Shown: positions 18,355-25,987 of the stretch, in pieces | How the letters are laid out: every line of letters starts with the position of its first letter | Numbering within the stretch: position 1 is the stretch's first letter | Assembly: GCA_013821455.1 (NCBI GenBank) | Contig: JACDGS010000037.1 | Coordinates: 1-42,563, forward strand | DNA: 42,563 nt | DNA from: Chthoniobacterales bacterium | GTDB taxonomy: Bacteria; Verrucomicrobiota; Verrucomicrobiia; Chthoniobacterales; UBA10450 | Direction: 5' to 3' | Position numbers and translations under genes: made by a program | The notes under the pieces: model-generated | Database searches by the model: none | The model's input: only the letters and a program-made list of their open reading frames with translations | Told to the model about the DNA's origin: nothing

Positions 18355-21300
18355 TTAGCTGCAGCCCTGACTCGTCCCGCACTCAGTACAAACCCCGCAG
18401 GCCCCGGCGCGAATCACTTTGTCGCTGCCGCAATGCGAGCAGGTGATTTCCATGAATATGCTGCCCAGTGCCACGGTGACTCGCTCGGCATGCGAGCGGC
18501 CGTTCGCGACGGGCGTCGGATTGCCCTCGTTAGGCGCATGCTGCGTGATGATGTCTATCAACTCCCTCTCCGCGGTCCGTGACAGGTCGGCGACTGGGCG
18601 GTTTACCGCCTTTTTCTCCATGTCGGCGATCTCCTTGAGTGGCAGCTCGGGATGACTGCGATGCGGCGAGGTCGCTTCTTTGTAGCCTTTGATGAACTGG
18701 CAGCCGAGCCAGCGGAAAACATAATCGGTAATGCTGCTGGCATTGCGGATGTCGGGGTTTTTGGTGAAGCCGCTAGGCTCGAAACGCTGGTAGGCGAATT
18801 TTTTGACCAGGCTCTCGAGCGGGACGCCGTACTGCAGCGCCATGGATGTGAGCGTGGCTACGGTGTCCATGAGGCCGCCGATGGTGCTGCCTTCTTTCGA
18901 CATTTGAATGAAGAGCTCGCCCGGCTGGCCATCCTCAAACAATCCGACGGTGATGTAGCCTTCGTGTCCGGCGATCTCGAACTTATGCGTGAGCGACATG
19001 CGGGTGTCGGACATGCGGTGACGCGCCGGCACGCCAATCCGGCCGCGCAACTCGGTGATCTCCTGGTCGAGCTCGAGGATGCGCGCCGCGAGCGTTTGGC
19101 GGTCGGCGTCCGGTTTCATCGCCCCTTCCTCGAGGGCACCCATGTCTTTGGTTTTGCGCGTGTTCAAGGGCGCGGAACGCTTCGAGCTGTCGCGATAAAT
19201 TGCGATCGCCTTCAAGCCCAGCTTCCAGCCCTCGATGTAGGTGTGCATGATTTCGTCCACCGTGGCTTTCTCGGGAAGATTGACCGTCTTGGAGATGGCC
19301 CCGCTGAGGAACGGCTGAGCCGCGGCCATCATGCGCAGATGTCCCATGTAGCCTAACGAACGCTCGCCGCGATGGGCTTTGAAGGCACAGTCGAAGATTG
19401 CCAGATGCTCCGGCTTGAGACCGGAGGTGATGCGCGAGCCGTCGGTATCGGCCACGTCTTCGATCGTATCGAAGGCATCGACGTGCGCGATGATGCGCTC
19501 GATCTCGTCCGCGTCGTAGCCTAGTTTTACGAGCGCGGGACGGACCGTTTGGTTGACGATTTTCAACATGCCGCCGCCGGCGAGGAGCTTGTATTTCACG
19601 AGCGCGATGTCGGGCTCGATGCCGGTGGTGTCGCAATCCATGAGGAAGCTGATCGTGCCCGTCGGCGCGAGGACGGTGACCTGCGCATTGCGGTAGCCGT
19701 AATCCTGACCCAACTCCACCGCGCGATCCCAGACCTTCGCGGCTTCGTCCTTCAAATAGCCGAACTCGTCGTTGTCCGGAATCTCGCTCACTGCCGCGCG
19801 ATGCTGCTCGATTACATCGAGCATGGAGGCGACGTTATCCTTCGCCACTGGTTTCGGCACCCCGCTGGCGCGCGCATCTTTGTAACCGGGGAAGGGCCCC
19901 ATCGCCGCCGCCATGCGCGCACTTTCCGCATAGGCTTCGCCGGTCATGATCGCCGTGATCGCGCCACAAATCGCCCGGCCTTCCACACTGTCGTAGCCGT
20001 AACCGTAGCTCATAATGAGCGAGCCGAGATTGGCGTAGCCGAGACCGAGCGTGCGAAAGATGTGACTGTTTTCCGCGATTTCTTTGATCGGATAGCTGGC
20101 GTTATCGACAATGATTTCCTGGGCGGTGATGAAGATGCGTACTGCCGCTTTGAAACGCTCGACATCGAACGTGCCCTCGGCGGTTTTGAACTTCATCAAA
20201 TTCAGCGAGGCGAGATTGCAGGCCGTGTTATCAAGAAAAAGGTATTCGCTGCAAGGGTTGGTGGAATTCTGCCGGCCGGTGCCTTTGCAGGTATGCCACC
20301 GGTGGATGGTAGTATCGAACTGCATCCCCGGATCTCCGCAGACGTGCGTGCCTTCGGCGATTTTTTTCAACAGCCCGCGCGCTTCCTTGCGTTCGCAGGG
20401 CGAACCGTCGCGCACGCGGCGCGTCCACCATTCACGGTCCTCGATCGCGGCGTTCATGAAGTCGTCGCTCACGCGCACGCTCAGATTTTCGTTTTGGTAC
20501 ATGACGCTGCCGTAAGCGTCACCGTTGTAACTGCCGTCGTAGCCTTGCTCGATCAATGCCCACGCTTTGCGCTCTTCGTTCTGCTTGGCGTTGATAAATT
20601 CCTCGATGTCGGGATGCCAATCCTTGAGCGTATTCATCTTCGCCGCACGACGGGTTTTGCCGCCGCTCTTCACCACGTTCGCGACCTGATCGTAAACCTT
20701 GAGAAACGAGAGCGGCCCGCTCGGCTTACCTCCGCCGCTCAATTTCTCGCGCGTGCTGCGCAACGACGAAAGATCGGTGCCGGTGCCGCTGCCATATTTG
20801 AAGAGCATCGCCTCGCTCATCGCCAGGCGCATGATGTCCTCCATCGTATCCTCGACCGATTGGATGAAGCAGGCGCTGCCCTGCGGATACTCGTATTGCG
20901 TCGCCGCGCGCTCCGCCTCGCCGGTCTTGCGATTATAAAAATAATTTCCCGGCCCCGCCTCTTTGCCGATGCCGTATTGGTGGTGGAGCCCGACATTGAA
21001 CCAGACCGGACTGTTGAACGCGCCGTGCTGATTGAGGCAGAGCCAGGTCAGCTCGTTATAAAATATCTCCGCCGTCTTTGCGTTGGCAAAATAACCATCG
21101 GCCAGACCACAATCAGCAATCGTCCGGGTGACGCGATGGATCAGTTGCCTAACGGAAGTCTCGCGCCCGCCGCGATGCGGATCGGTGCCGTTTGAAATAT
21201 CGCCGTAGAAATATTTTGAGACCGCGATTTTTGTCGCCAGCGGGCTCCAGCTTTTGGGCACCTCAATATTTTCCTGTTTGAAAATAACCTTGCCGCCGTC

Positions 21301-21522
21301 GTCGGTGATTTCCGCCGTGCGCCGCTCCCATTCCATTTGGTCGAAGGGCGAAATCCCCGGCTCGCTGAAAACGTGTTCAAAACGCAAAGCGTGGCCCTTT
21401 TTAGGCGAGACCTTACGGCGTCGGTCGAGGGATTTTCGTTTCTTATCGAGGGTGGAAGGTTGAAGGCCAGGCTTTAGTTGGATCATTGGGCGAGCGACGG
21501 ATCGAGGAAAGATTGTGAACAA
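18355..21522 (-). CDS. nrdJ: Adenosylcobalamin-dependent ribonucleotide reductase (class II)
   Basis: Converts ribonucleotides to deoxyribonucleotides using AdoCbl to make the radical, independent of oxygen. 1055 residues from TTG at 21522, or 1043 from ATG at 21486 (MIQLKPGLQ), which I slightly prefer. Seen: WLCLNQHGAFNSPVWFNVG, YPQGSACFIQSVEDTMEDI, FKYGSGTGTDLSSLRS, NPCSEYLFLDNTACNLASLNL (about residue 422; active-site Cys/Glu region), APTGTISFLMDCDTTGIEPD, and a C-terminal zinc-ribbon-like tail CSHCGSDKVIRAGACGVCTECG that likely shuttles reducing equivalents. The length and tail fit the long NrdJ subtype. A strong hairpin lies upstream (21537-21598). No cobalamin riboswitch consensus was found in the leader. 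Confidence 0.95.
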   Translation of the reverse strand: MFTIFPRSVARPMIQLKPGLQPSTLDKKRKSLDRRRKVSPKKGHALRFEHVFSEPGISPFDQMEWERRTAEITDDGGKVIFKQENIEVPKSWSPLATKIAVSKYFYGDISNGTDPHRGGRETSVRQLIHRVTRTIADCGLADGYFANAKTAEIFYNELTWLCLNQHGAFNSPVWFNVGLHHQYGIGKEAGPGNYFYNRKTGEAERAATQYEYPQGSACFIQSVEDTMEDIMRLAMSEAMLFKYGSGTGTDLSSLRSTREKLSGGGKPSGPLSFLKVYDQVANVVKSGGKTRRAAKMNTLKDWHPDIEEFINAKQNEERKAWALIEQGYDGSYNGDAYGSVMYQNENLSVRVSDDFMNAAIEDREWWTRRVRDGSPCERKEARGLLKKIAEGTHVCGDPGMQFDTTIHRWHTCKGTGRQNSTNPCSEYLFLDNTACNLASLNLMKFKTAEGTFDVERFKAAVRIFITAQEIIVDNASYPIKEIAENSHIFRTLGLGYANLGSLIMSYGYGYDSVEGRAICGAITAIMTGEAYAESARMAAAMGPFPGYKDARASGVPKPVAKDNVASMLDVIEQHRAAVSEIPDNDEFGYLKDEAAKVWDRAVELGQDYGYRNAQVTVLAPTGTISFLMDCDTTGIEPDIALVKYKLLAGGGMLKIVNQTVRPALVKLGYDADEIERIIAHVDAFDTIEDVADTDGSRITSGLKPEHLAIFDCAFKAHRGERSLGYMGHLRMMAAAQPFLSGAISKTVNLPEKATVDEIMHTYIEGWKLGLKAIAIYRDSSKRSAPLNTRKTKDMGALEEGAMKPDADRQTLAARILELDQEITELRGRIGVPARHRMSDTRMSLTHKFEIAGHEGYITVGLFEDGQPGELFIQMSKEGSTIGGLMDTVATLTSMALQYGVPLESLVKKFAYQRFEPSGFTKNPDIRNASSITDYVFRWLGCQFIKGYKEATSPHRSHPELPLKEIADMEKKAVNRPVADLSRTAERELIDIITQHAPNEGNPTPVANGRSHAERVTVALGSIFMEITCSHCGSDKVIRAGACGVCTECGTSQGCS

Positions 21523-21834
21523 CTGTTAATTCACCTCTGAAAGCCCCCGTGAATATCGTGTTAGTAAAACCATAACACGATATTGGGGGCGGCTTCAGCG
21601 GGGCCACAACATGCGGTTCGCAGGCACCGGCGGGCAAGCACAAATTTGTAACATTTTTCTCCCTCGTCCTAACAATGATTCGGGTTGGAATCGGAGCTTG
21701 CAGCTATTCTTTTCTCGACTTCCCATCCGCCGAAACAAGAGCAACGACGCCAAAACATTCTCGCGCGTGACACTGCACCGAAGAATCGGGATGACGATTC
21801 GCGCGATTCCCGCTATGGTGGGCGCCAGCGAAAC
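21523..21834. other. Intergenic region between nrdJ and tRNA-Ser
   Basis: About 310 bases. It holds the nrdJ-proximal hairpin at 21537-21598 and a 10-base palindrome ACAAATTTGT near 21650. An open frame runs from 21611 into the tRNA but has no family resemblance and looks fortuitous. I see no cobalamin (B12-box) consensus and no tandem NrdR boxes. Confidence 0.6.
21537..21598 (-). promoter_or_regulatory. Long hairpin in the nrdJ leader
   Basis: Nested inverted repeat: CTGAA (21537-21541) pairs with TTCAG (21594-21598); GCCCCC (21543-21548) with GGGGGC (21585-21590); and a perfect 12-bp stem AATATCGTGTTA (21552-21563) with TAACACGATATT (21573-21584) around a 9-base loop. There is no T run, so a plain terminator is unlikely. 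The halves TATCGTGT/ACACGATA resemble NrdR half-sites but in the wrong order. It lies 15 bases upstream of the outermost nrdJ start and could be an operator, a leader RNA structure or a small mobile palindrome. Confidence 0.7.
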
Positions 21835-21926
21835 GGAAGGGTGGCTGAGCCCGGTTTAAGGCACTCGACTCGAAATCGAACGTGGGGTTAAACTCACCGT
21901 GGGTTCGAATCCCACCCCTTCCGCCA
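21835..21926 (+). tRNA. tRNA-Ser (anticodon CGA)
   Basis: Acceptor GGAAGGG (21835-21841) pairs with CCCTTCC before G and an encoded CCA (21924-21926). The T arm is GTGGG-TTCGAAT-CCCAC. The long variable arm (GTGGG/CTCAC) is of the class II serine type. The anticodon loop CTCGAAA has CGA at 21871-21873, reading UCG codons. The anticodon stem CTCGA/TCGAA has one C-A mismatch at its outer pair. Its target codon TCG is the codon most often formed by the abundant TCGTTAGGC motif. Confidence 0.93.
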
Positions 21927-21974
21927 CTCTCTGGGAGCGTACGCGGATTCCCGGGCCTGCCCAGCCTTCTGGCT

Positions 21975-22305
21975 TGTTCGTTAGGCGATTATTTCCGCCG
22001 CTCGCGTTTCCCCCGCCGCCTGCGGGCTTCCAGCTCGCCTGCTTCACGGCGATGCTCAGACCTTCCACTAACTGATCTGTCGGATTTACCACGACCGGCA
22101 TTTTCGCTTTCAAGCGGAGAGCATTCCAGCGTCGTGCCGAAGTCGCGGCCAATCTCGATTTTCTGCCAGTGAATTTTCTTGTCGTCCGTCAGCGTCGCCA
22201 CTTGCGGGCCTTCGGTCCGAAAGAGAAACGCCGTCGCCGGGATCACGAGCGGCGGCTCGGCGTCGGGTGAGCTGAAATTTCCCCAGTTGCTCGGGTGGAC
22301 GACGA
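21975..22305 (-). pseudogene. Remnant of RND efflux periplasmic adaptor (MFP), C-terminus
   Basis: Minus-strand translation shows the C-terminal part of an AcrA/HlyD-type adaptor in two frames: first SSPDAEPPLVIPATAFLFRT, PQVATLTDDKKIHWQKIEIG and RDFGTTLE, then, after a frameshift near 22120, KAKMPVVVNPTDQLVEGLSI and AVKQASWKPAGGG. A stop near 22305 closes the frame on the N-terminal side, and no N-terminal lipoyl/barrel part or RND pump is nearby. This is probably a decayed gene fragment beside tRNA-Ser. The family assignment rests on the VIPATAF...VATLTDD and VVVNPTDQLVEG patterns typical of this group. Confidence 0.7.
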
Positions 22306-22399
22306 TTTATCTCTGCTACGTGGTGCGATTCTTCAGCAAAGTGTCGCCCCTGTTTCTGCAACGGCAGGAAGAGCGCCGCGCCTTGGCGGCCGAGTCTCG

Positions 22400-23590
22400 T
22401 TAGGCTTCTTCCGCGCGCTCGGGGAGCATCCGCACCCGCCGGTCGAGGAACGGCAGCCGGATGGTCAACGTCAGTCCCTTGCCTTCGCAGCTTTCAATAG
22501 CCATTTCGCCGCCGTGCTCGCGGACGATTCGCCTAACGATAAGCAATCCCAGCCCGGAGCCACTCGTCTTCGTCGTGAAGTACGGCTCGAAAACCCGGCT
22601 CAGATTTTCCGCGGAAATCCCGCCGCCGGTGTCGGTGAAACTGATGCTGACGTGAGTGTCGTCCCGATCGGTGCGAATGCGCAGGATGCCGCGGCTTTTC
22701 ATGGCTTCGAAGCTGTTCTTGATCGCGTTGTAGAAGACCTGCTTCATTTGGTCGCGATCCAGTTGGAGCGGCGGCAGATCCGAGCGCAACTCAGTCTCGA
22801 CGACGATGTCGCGATCGCGCGTTTCCGGCTCGAAGAAGCGCACCGTTTCTTCGATCAACTCGTTCACGTTTTCCGGGCGCAACTGCGGCTGCGAAGGCCG
22901 AATCGCGCGCAGGAATTGCGTCACGATGGAGTCGAGCCGGCTGATTTCGGAGCGGGCGATATCGATCGATTCTTGGAGTTCGCGCTTGTCTATCTCGGCC
23001 GGCAATTTTCGAACTTTCCGCTCCATCAACTGCAAATGGATGTGGAGCGAGTTGAGCGGATTGCCGATCTCGTGGGCGACACCCGCGGCGAGCAAGGTAA
23101 GCGCGGAGAATCGCTCGGACTCGATCGTCTCCTGCGTCGAACGCCGGCTCTCCGTGATGTCGCGCAAAATCATCGCGTGCCCGACGGCAGCGCCAGATTC
23201 GTTAGGCGAATCGTCCGCCGCGCGGCGCTGGATGAGCAGCGGCACAACGTAAAAATTGATGAAGCGATTCGTCGGATAAAAAATTTCCATGTCCCGGCTG
23301 AGCGCGGTTTCGGTTTGCGAAAGCGCCTTCCAATCGAGTCCGCGCACCCGTTCTTCGAGCCGTTTGCCGATGGAAGTTTCGCCTTCGAGCCCGAAAATTT
23401 CGCAGGCGGCATCGTTCAAATAATTGATCCGCCCGCCCGCGTCGGTGACGATGATTCCTTCCTGGATGGAATTGAAAATCGTCTCGAGAAAACCTTTCTC
23501 CTGCGCCAGGCGCAGCAGATAATTCTGCACTTCCTCCGGCCCAATGCGGCCGAGACGTTCGATCAGCTTTTCGAGAAATCCCGATTTCAT
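22400..23590 (-). CDS. PAS-domain sensor histidine kinase
   Basis: 396 residues, no membrane segment, so a cytoplasmic sensor. A PAS fold spans about residues 33-148 (TIFNSIQEGIIVTDAGGRINYLNDAA ... GHAMILRDITESRR); HisKA has H173 in AGVAHEIGNPLNSLHIHL. The HATPase domain shows the N box FYNAIKNSFEAM, G1 FTDTGGGIS, F box EPYFTTK and G2 GSGLGLLIVRRIV. It resembles NtrB/AtoS-like kinases. The start ATG at 23590 was chosen at the PAS-linker helix; the frame is open further upstream but that stretch runs through a palindrome and the divergent gene. No response regulator is adjacent, so the partner is unknown. The TAA stop is part of a GCCTAACG motif. Confidence 0.92.
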   Translation of the reverse strand: MKSGFLEKLIERLGRIGPEEVQNYLLRLAQEKGFLETIFNSIQEGIIVTDAGGRINYLNDAACEIFGLEGETSIGKRLEERVRGLDWKALSQTETALSRDMEIFYPTNRFINFYVVPLLIQRRAADDSPNESGAAVGHAMILRDITESRRSTQETIESERFSALTLLAAGVAHEIGNPLNSLHIHLQLMERKVRKLPAEIDKRELQESIDIARSEISRLDSIVTQFLRAIRPSQPQLRPENVNELIEETVRFFEPETRDRDIVVETELRSDLPPLQLDRDQMKQVFYNAIKNSFEAMKSRGILRIRTDRDDTHVSISFTDTGGGISAENLSRVFEPYFTTKTSGSGLGLLIVRRIVREHGGEMAIESCEGKGLTLTIRLPFLDRRVRMLPERAEEA

Positions 23591-23664
23591 GTAGCGTGCG
23601 CTGTCCTCAGCGCAGAGCGCGTTGGGCTGGCGCAGCGTTCTCCGCTGAGGACAGCGGACACTAC
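23591..23664. repeat. 22-bp inverted repeat between divergent genes
   Basis: GTAGCGTGCGCTGTCCTCAGCG (23591-23612) faces its near-complement (23643-23664) with 2 mismatches and a 30-base spacer. It fills the whole gap between the starts of the histidine kinase gene and the unknown gene at 23669, so it can affect both promoters or leaders. It may be an operator or a dispersed palindrome; no second copy occurs in the window. Confidence 0.75.
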
Positions 23665-23668
23665 ACAC

Positions 23669-24283
23669 ATGACGCGCACTTTTCTCCTCTCGCCCGCCTA
23701 TGCCGGTGGACGGCGCGCACAAATGCTCCTGAATGGCCGCGGCCAGTTCGCGCTCGCACAACGCTTGCGCGACGGAGAAGAGGTATCGTTAGGCGAAGTG
23801 TTCACTTTTCTCAGCGGTTTGTATTTTCGTGGAAAGCTGGCCTACGCCAAGGTCTTCGCCCGGCCTAACGAGTCGCGCATTCTTGTCATCACCCCAACGC
23901 GCGGACTGATCCCAGCGGCAACGCCGGTGTCGTTAGGCGACCTGCGCGAGTTCGCTGAGGTCGATATTGAGGAAAGCGATCCCCGCTACCGCGAACCGCT
24001 CGCGCGCGATGCGGGCACACTCGTTAGGCAACTCACCCGGGAGTGTGACGTCGTCCTGCTCGGCAGCATCGCGACCGGCAAATATATCGACGTGTTGCTC
24101 GACCTCTTGCAGGAGAGGTTGCGCTTCCCGGCGGATTTCGTCGGGCGCGGCGACATGAGCCGCGGCGGCCTGCTCTTGCGTTGTGCCGCTGATCGAACGG
24201 AGCTCAACTACATCCCGGTCGCCGGTGCCGTGCGGAAAGGAAAGCGACCCCCGAGGTTGGAACCGCGCCGCTACGTAACATAG
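23669..24283 (+). CDS. Conserved-looking protein of unknown function
   Basis: 204 residues, soluble, no signal peptide. It starts MTRTFLLSPAYAGGRRAQML and contains FTFLSGLYFRGKLAYAKVFA, ILVITPTRGLIPA, SDPRYREPLARDA, CDVVLLGSIATGKYIDVLLDLL and FPADFVGRGDMSRGGLLLR. The LLGSIATGKY and VGRGDMSRGG stretches look like conserved loops, but I cannot assign a family or activity. The ATG at 23669 is directly after the inverted repeat; an open frame extends far upstream but antisense to the kinase and is a shadow. Gene order with the DNA ligase 24 bases downstream suggests a shared transcript and perhaps a DNA-repair-related role (inference only). Four octamer motifs fall within it. Confidence 0.75.
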   Translation: MTRTFLLSPAYAGGRRAQMLLNGRGQFALAQRLRDGEEVSLGEVFTFLSGLYFRGKLAYAKVFARPNESRILVITPTRGLIPAATPVSLGDLREFAEVDIEESDPRYREPLARDAGTLVRQLTRECDVVLLGSIATGKYIDVLLDLLQERLRFPADFVGRGDMSRGGLLLRCAADRTELNYIPVAGAVRKGKRPPRLEPRRYVT

Positions 24284-24307
24284 GCTTCGAGCCTGCCGAC
24301 TCTTCCG

Positions 24308-25345
24308 ATGGCGCCAGCCCTAAAACCTCCTCTCCCGCCGATGGAAGCCCGTTCCGCGGACGAAATTCCCGAGGGCGACGAATGGCAGTACGAACCGAAA
24401 TGGGACGGCTTTCGCTGTCTCGCCTTCCGCGACGGCGACGAAGTTTATCTGCAATCAAAATCCGGCCAGCCGCTCGCGCGTTACTTCCCGGACGTCGTGA
24501 AATCGTTAGGCGAATTATCCGCCAAACATTTCGTCCTCGACGGCGAGCTGGTCATCCCGATCGATGGCGCACTTTCCTTCGAAGAGCTGCAGCTTCGTCT
24601 CCACCCAGCCGCGAGTCGGGTGCAGAAACTCGCCTCCGCTCATCCCGCGCTTTTCATCGTCTTCGATCTGCTCGCCGAAACGAACGGGGAATCCCGCCTC
24701 GCCCTTCCGCTGCGCGAACGCCGCCCGCTCCTGGAAAAATTCGCCGCCAAATTTCTCCCTAACGAAAAGCATATTCGCCTTTCCCCCGCCACGACCGATC
24801 TCCGGCAGGCGAAGAAGTGGTTCGGGAAAGTCGGTGGCGATCTCGACGGCATCATCGCGAAACGCCTCGACGCCGCCTATGCCTCCGGCGAACGCACCGC
24901 GATGCTGAAGATCAAACAAATCCGCACCGTCGATTGCGTGGTCGGCGGTTTTCGTTACGCCAGCAGCGCGCCGGTTCTCGGCTCGCTTTTGCTCGGGCTC
25001 TATGATGACGAGGGGTTGCTGCATCACGTCGGTTTCACCTCGGCCTTCAGAGCGAGCGAGAAGCCCAGCCTAACGAAAAAGTTTGAGGCATTGAAGAAGA
25101 CGCCGGGCTTTACTGGCAACGCTCCGGGCGGCCCGAGTCGCTGGAGCACGGAGCGGAGCGCAGAATGGGAACCGGTCGAGCCGAAGGTCGTCGTCGAGGT
25201 CACTTACGACCACTTCACGGGCGATCGCTTCCGGCACGGGACGAAGATCGTGCGCTGGCGCAAAGACAAGGCCCCACGGCAATGCACGCTCGACCAAGTC
25301 GCGCAACGCGAAAGCAAATCGCTCGCGTTCTTAGAGCCGCCTTGA
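24308..25345 (+). CDS. ATP-dependent DNA ligase (LigC/LigD ligase-domain type)
   Basis: 345 residues. Seals nicks using ATP through a lysyl-AMP intermediate. Motif I is EPKWDGFR with the nucleophile Lys31; then FVLDGELVIP (motif III-like), FIVFDLL, GDLDGIIAKRLD (motif IV) and MLKIKQIRTVDCVV (motif V). The OB-fold domain follows (VLGSLLLGLYDDEGLLHHVGFT, VEVTYDHFTGDRFRHGT). It has only the adenylation and OB domains, with no polymerase or phosphoesterase domain, so it is a stand-alone repair ligase of the LigC kind. No ku gene is in the window. The ATG at 24308 gives the usual short lead before motif I. Confidence 0.93.
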   Translation: MAPALKPPLPPMEARSADEIPEGDEWQYEPKWDGFRCLAFRDGDEVYLQSKSGQPLARYFPDVVKSLGELSAKHFVLDGELVIPIDGALSFEELQLRLHPAASRVQKLASAHPALFIVFDLLAETNGESRLALPLRERRPLLEKFAAKFLPNEKHIRLSPATTDLRQAKKWFGKVGGDLDGIIAKRLDAAYASGERTAMLKIKQIRTVDCVVGGFRYASSAPVLGSLLLGLYDDEGLLHHVGFTSAFRASEKPSLTKKFEALKKTPGFTGNAPGGPSRWSTERSAEWEPVEPKVVVEVTYDHFTGDRFRHGTKIVRWRKDKAPRQCTLDQVAQRESKSLAFLEPP

Positions 25346-25373
25346 AACGAGAACTCAACCGACGCGCGGCCTC

Positions 25374-25983
25374 CTACTGTGGCGTGGTCGCTGGCAATCG
25401 CTTTCGACAATCCGCGATCATCGCATCCAGGGAGTCGGCCGAACGGCCCGCGCTGGCGTCGAGAAGCGCCGGATCTGAAAAGCGTGTGGCAAAGGTTTTT
25501 CCGTTCGCTTGCGCGACGACAACCCACCCCGTCGCTTCGCCGCCACCAGGTTTATGGAGATGTCGGAGTGGGCGTAGATAAAGGGCGCGCCTTCGCCGGG
25601 CGGTCGTGCAACGAAGTAAATCGAAGCGTCAACCGGAGAGGCATGGCCCGAAGAATCGCTCACGGTGACGACAACCTGTTTGCGCTTGGGAACCGGCCGC
25701 TCGGGGATGTTTGCCCGCGCAGTCCCGGACCGGCGTCGATCTCTTCGGCGGTAAGACGCAGACCGCGGCTTGATCGGGTCGATTCTCGCTCGGGGACGCG
25801 ATTGCCCTCGATGGGGGCGTAGGTCTTCTCGTTAGGGCTCAGCGGCACCAGCGCCGTGACTGTGGCTCCCGGCGCGACGGGCACACCTTGGAATCTCGCG
25901 CCGGAATTTTCTGCCGCAAAAACGGGGAGCGCAGCCAGCAGGCCAAGCGGGACCAGGGGCCACCTTGGCGACGAACGCTTCAC
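25374..25983 (-). pseudogene. Frameshifted gene for a secreted protein, last in tol operon
   Basis: An N-terminal signal peptide MKRSSPRWPLVPLGLLAALP (ending VFAA) is followed in frame by GARFQGVPVAPGATVTALVP. Sensible sequence then continues in a second frame (RKQVVVTVSDSSGHASPVDA, SIYFVARPPGEG, PFIYAHSDISINL) and ends in a third frame (GEATGWVVVAQANGKTF, ATRFSDPALLDASAG, DAMIADCRKRLPATTPQ, stop at 25374-25376). The total of 610 bases is two short of 204 codons, as expected for two single-base losses. The first shift lies somewhere between about 25690 and 25800, the second near 25555. It is either a real pseudogene or an assembly error. I do not recognise the family. It starts 4 bases after the tolB stop. 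Confidence 0.75.
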
Positions 25984-25987
25984 CCGC

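Noticed and set aside
19549-21195. 548-codon open frame antisense to nrdJ
   Set aside because: High-GC shadow of a gene with clear family motifs; no domain of its own.
21523-21834. Cobalamin riboswitch upstream of the B12-dependent nrdJ
   Set aside because: No B12-box consensus or typical multi-stem core could be found; only the isolated hairpin.
22295-23668. Long plus-strand open frame running upstream of the unknown gene at 23669
   Set aside because: It is antisense to a histidine kinase with every catalytic motif; its sequence is Arg/Ala/Asp-rich and without family features. Only the part after 23669 looks real.
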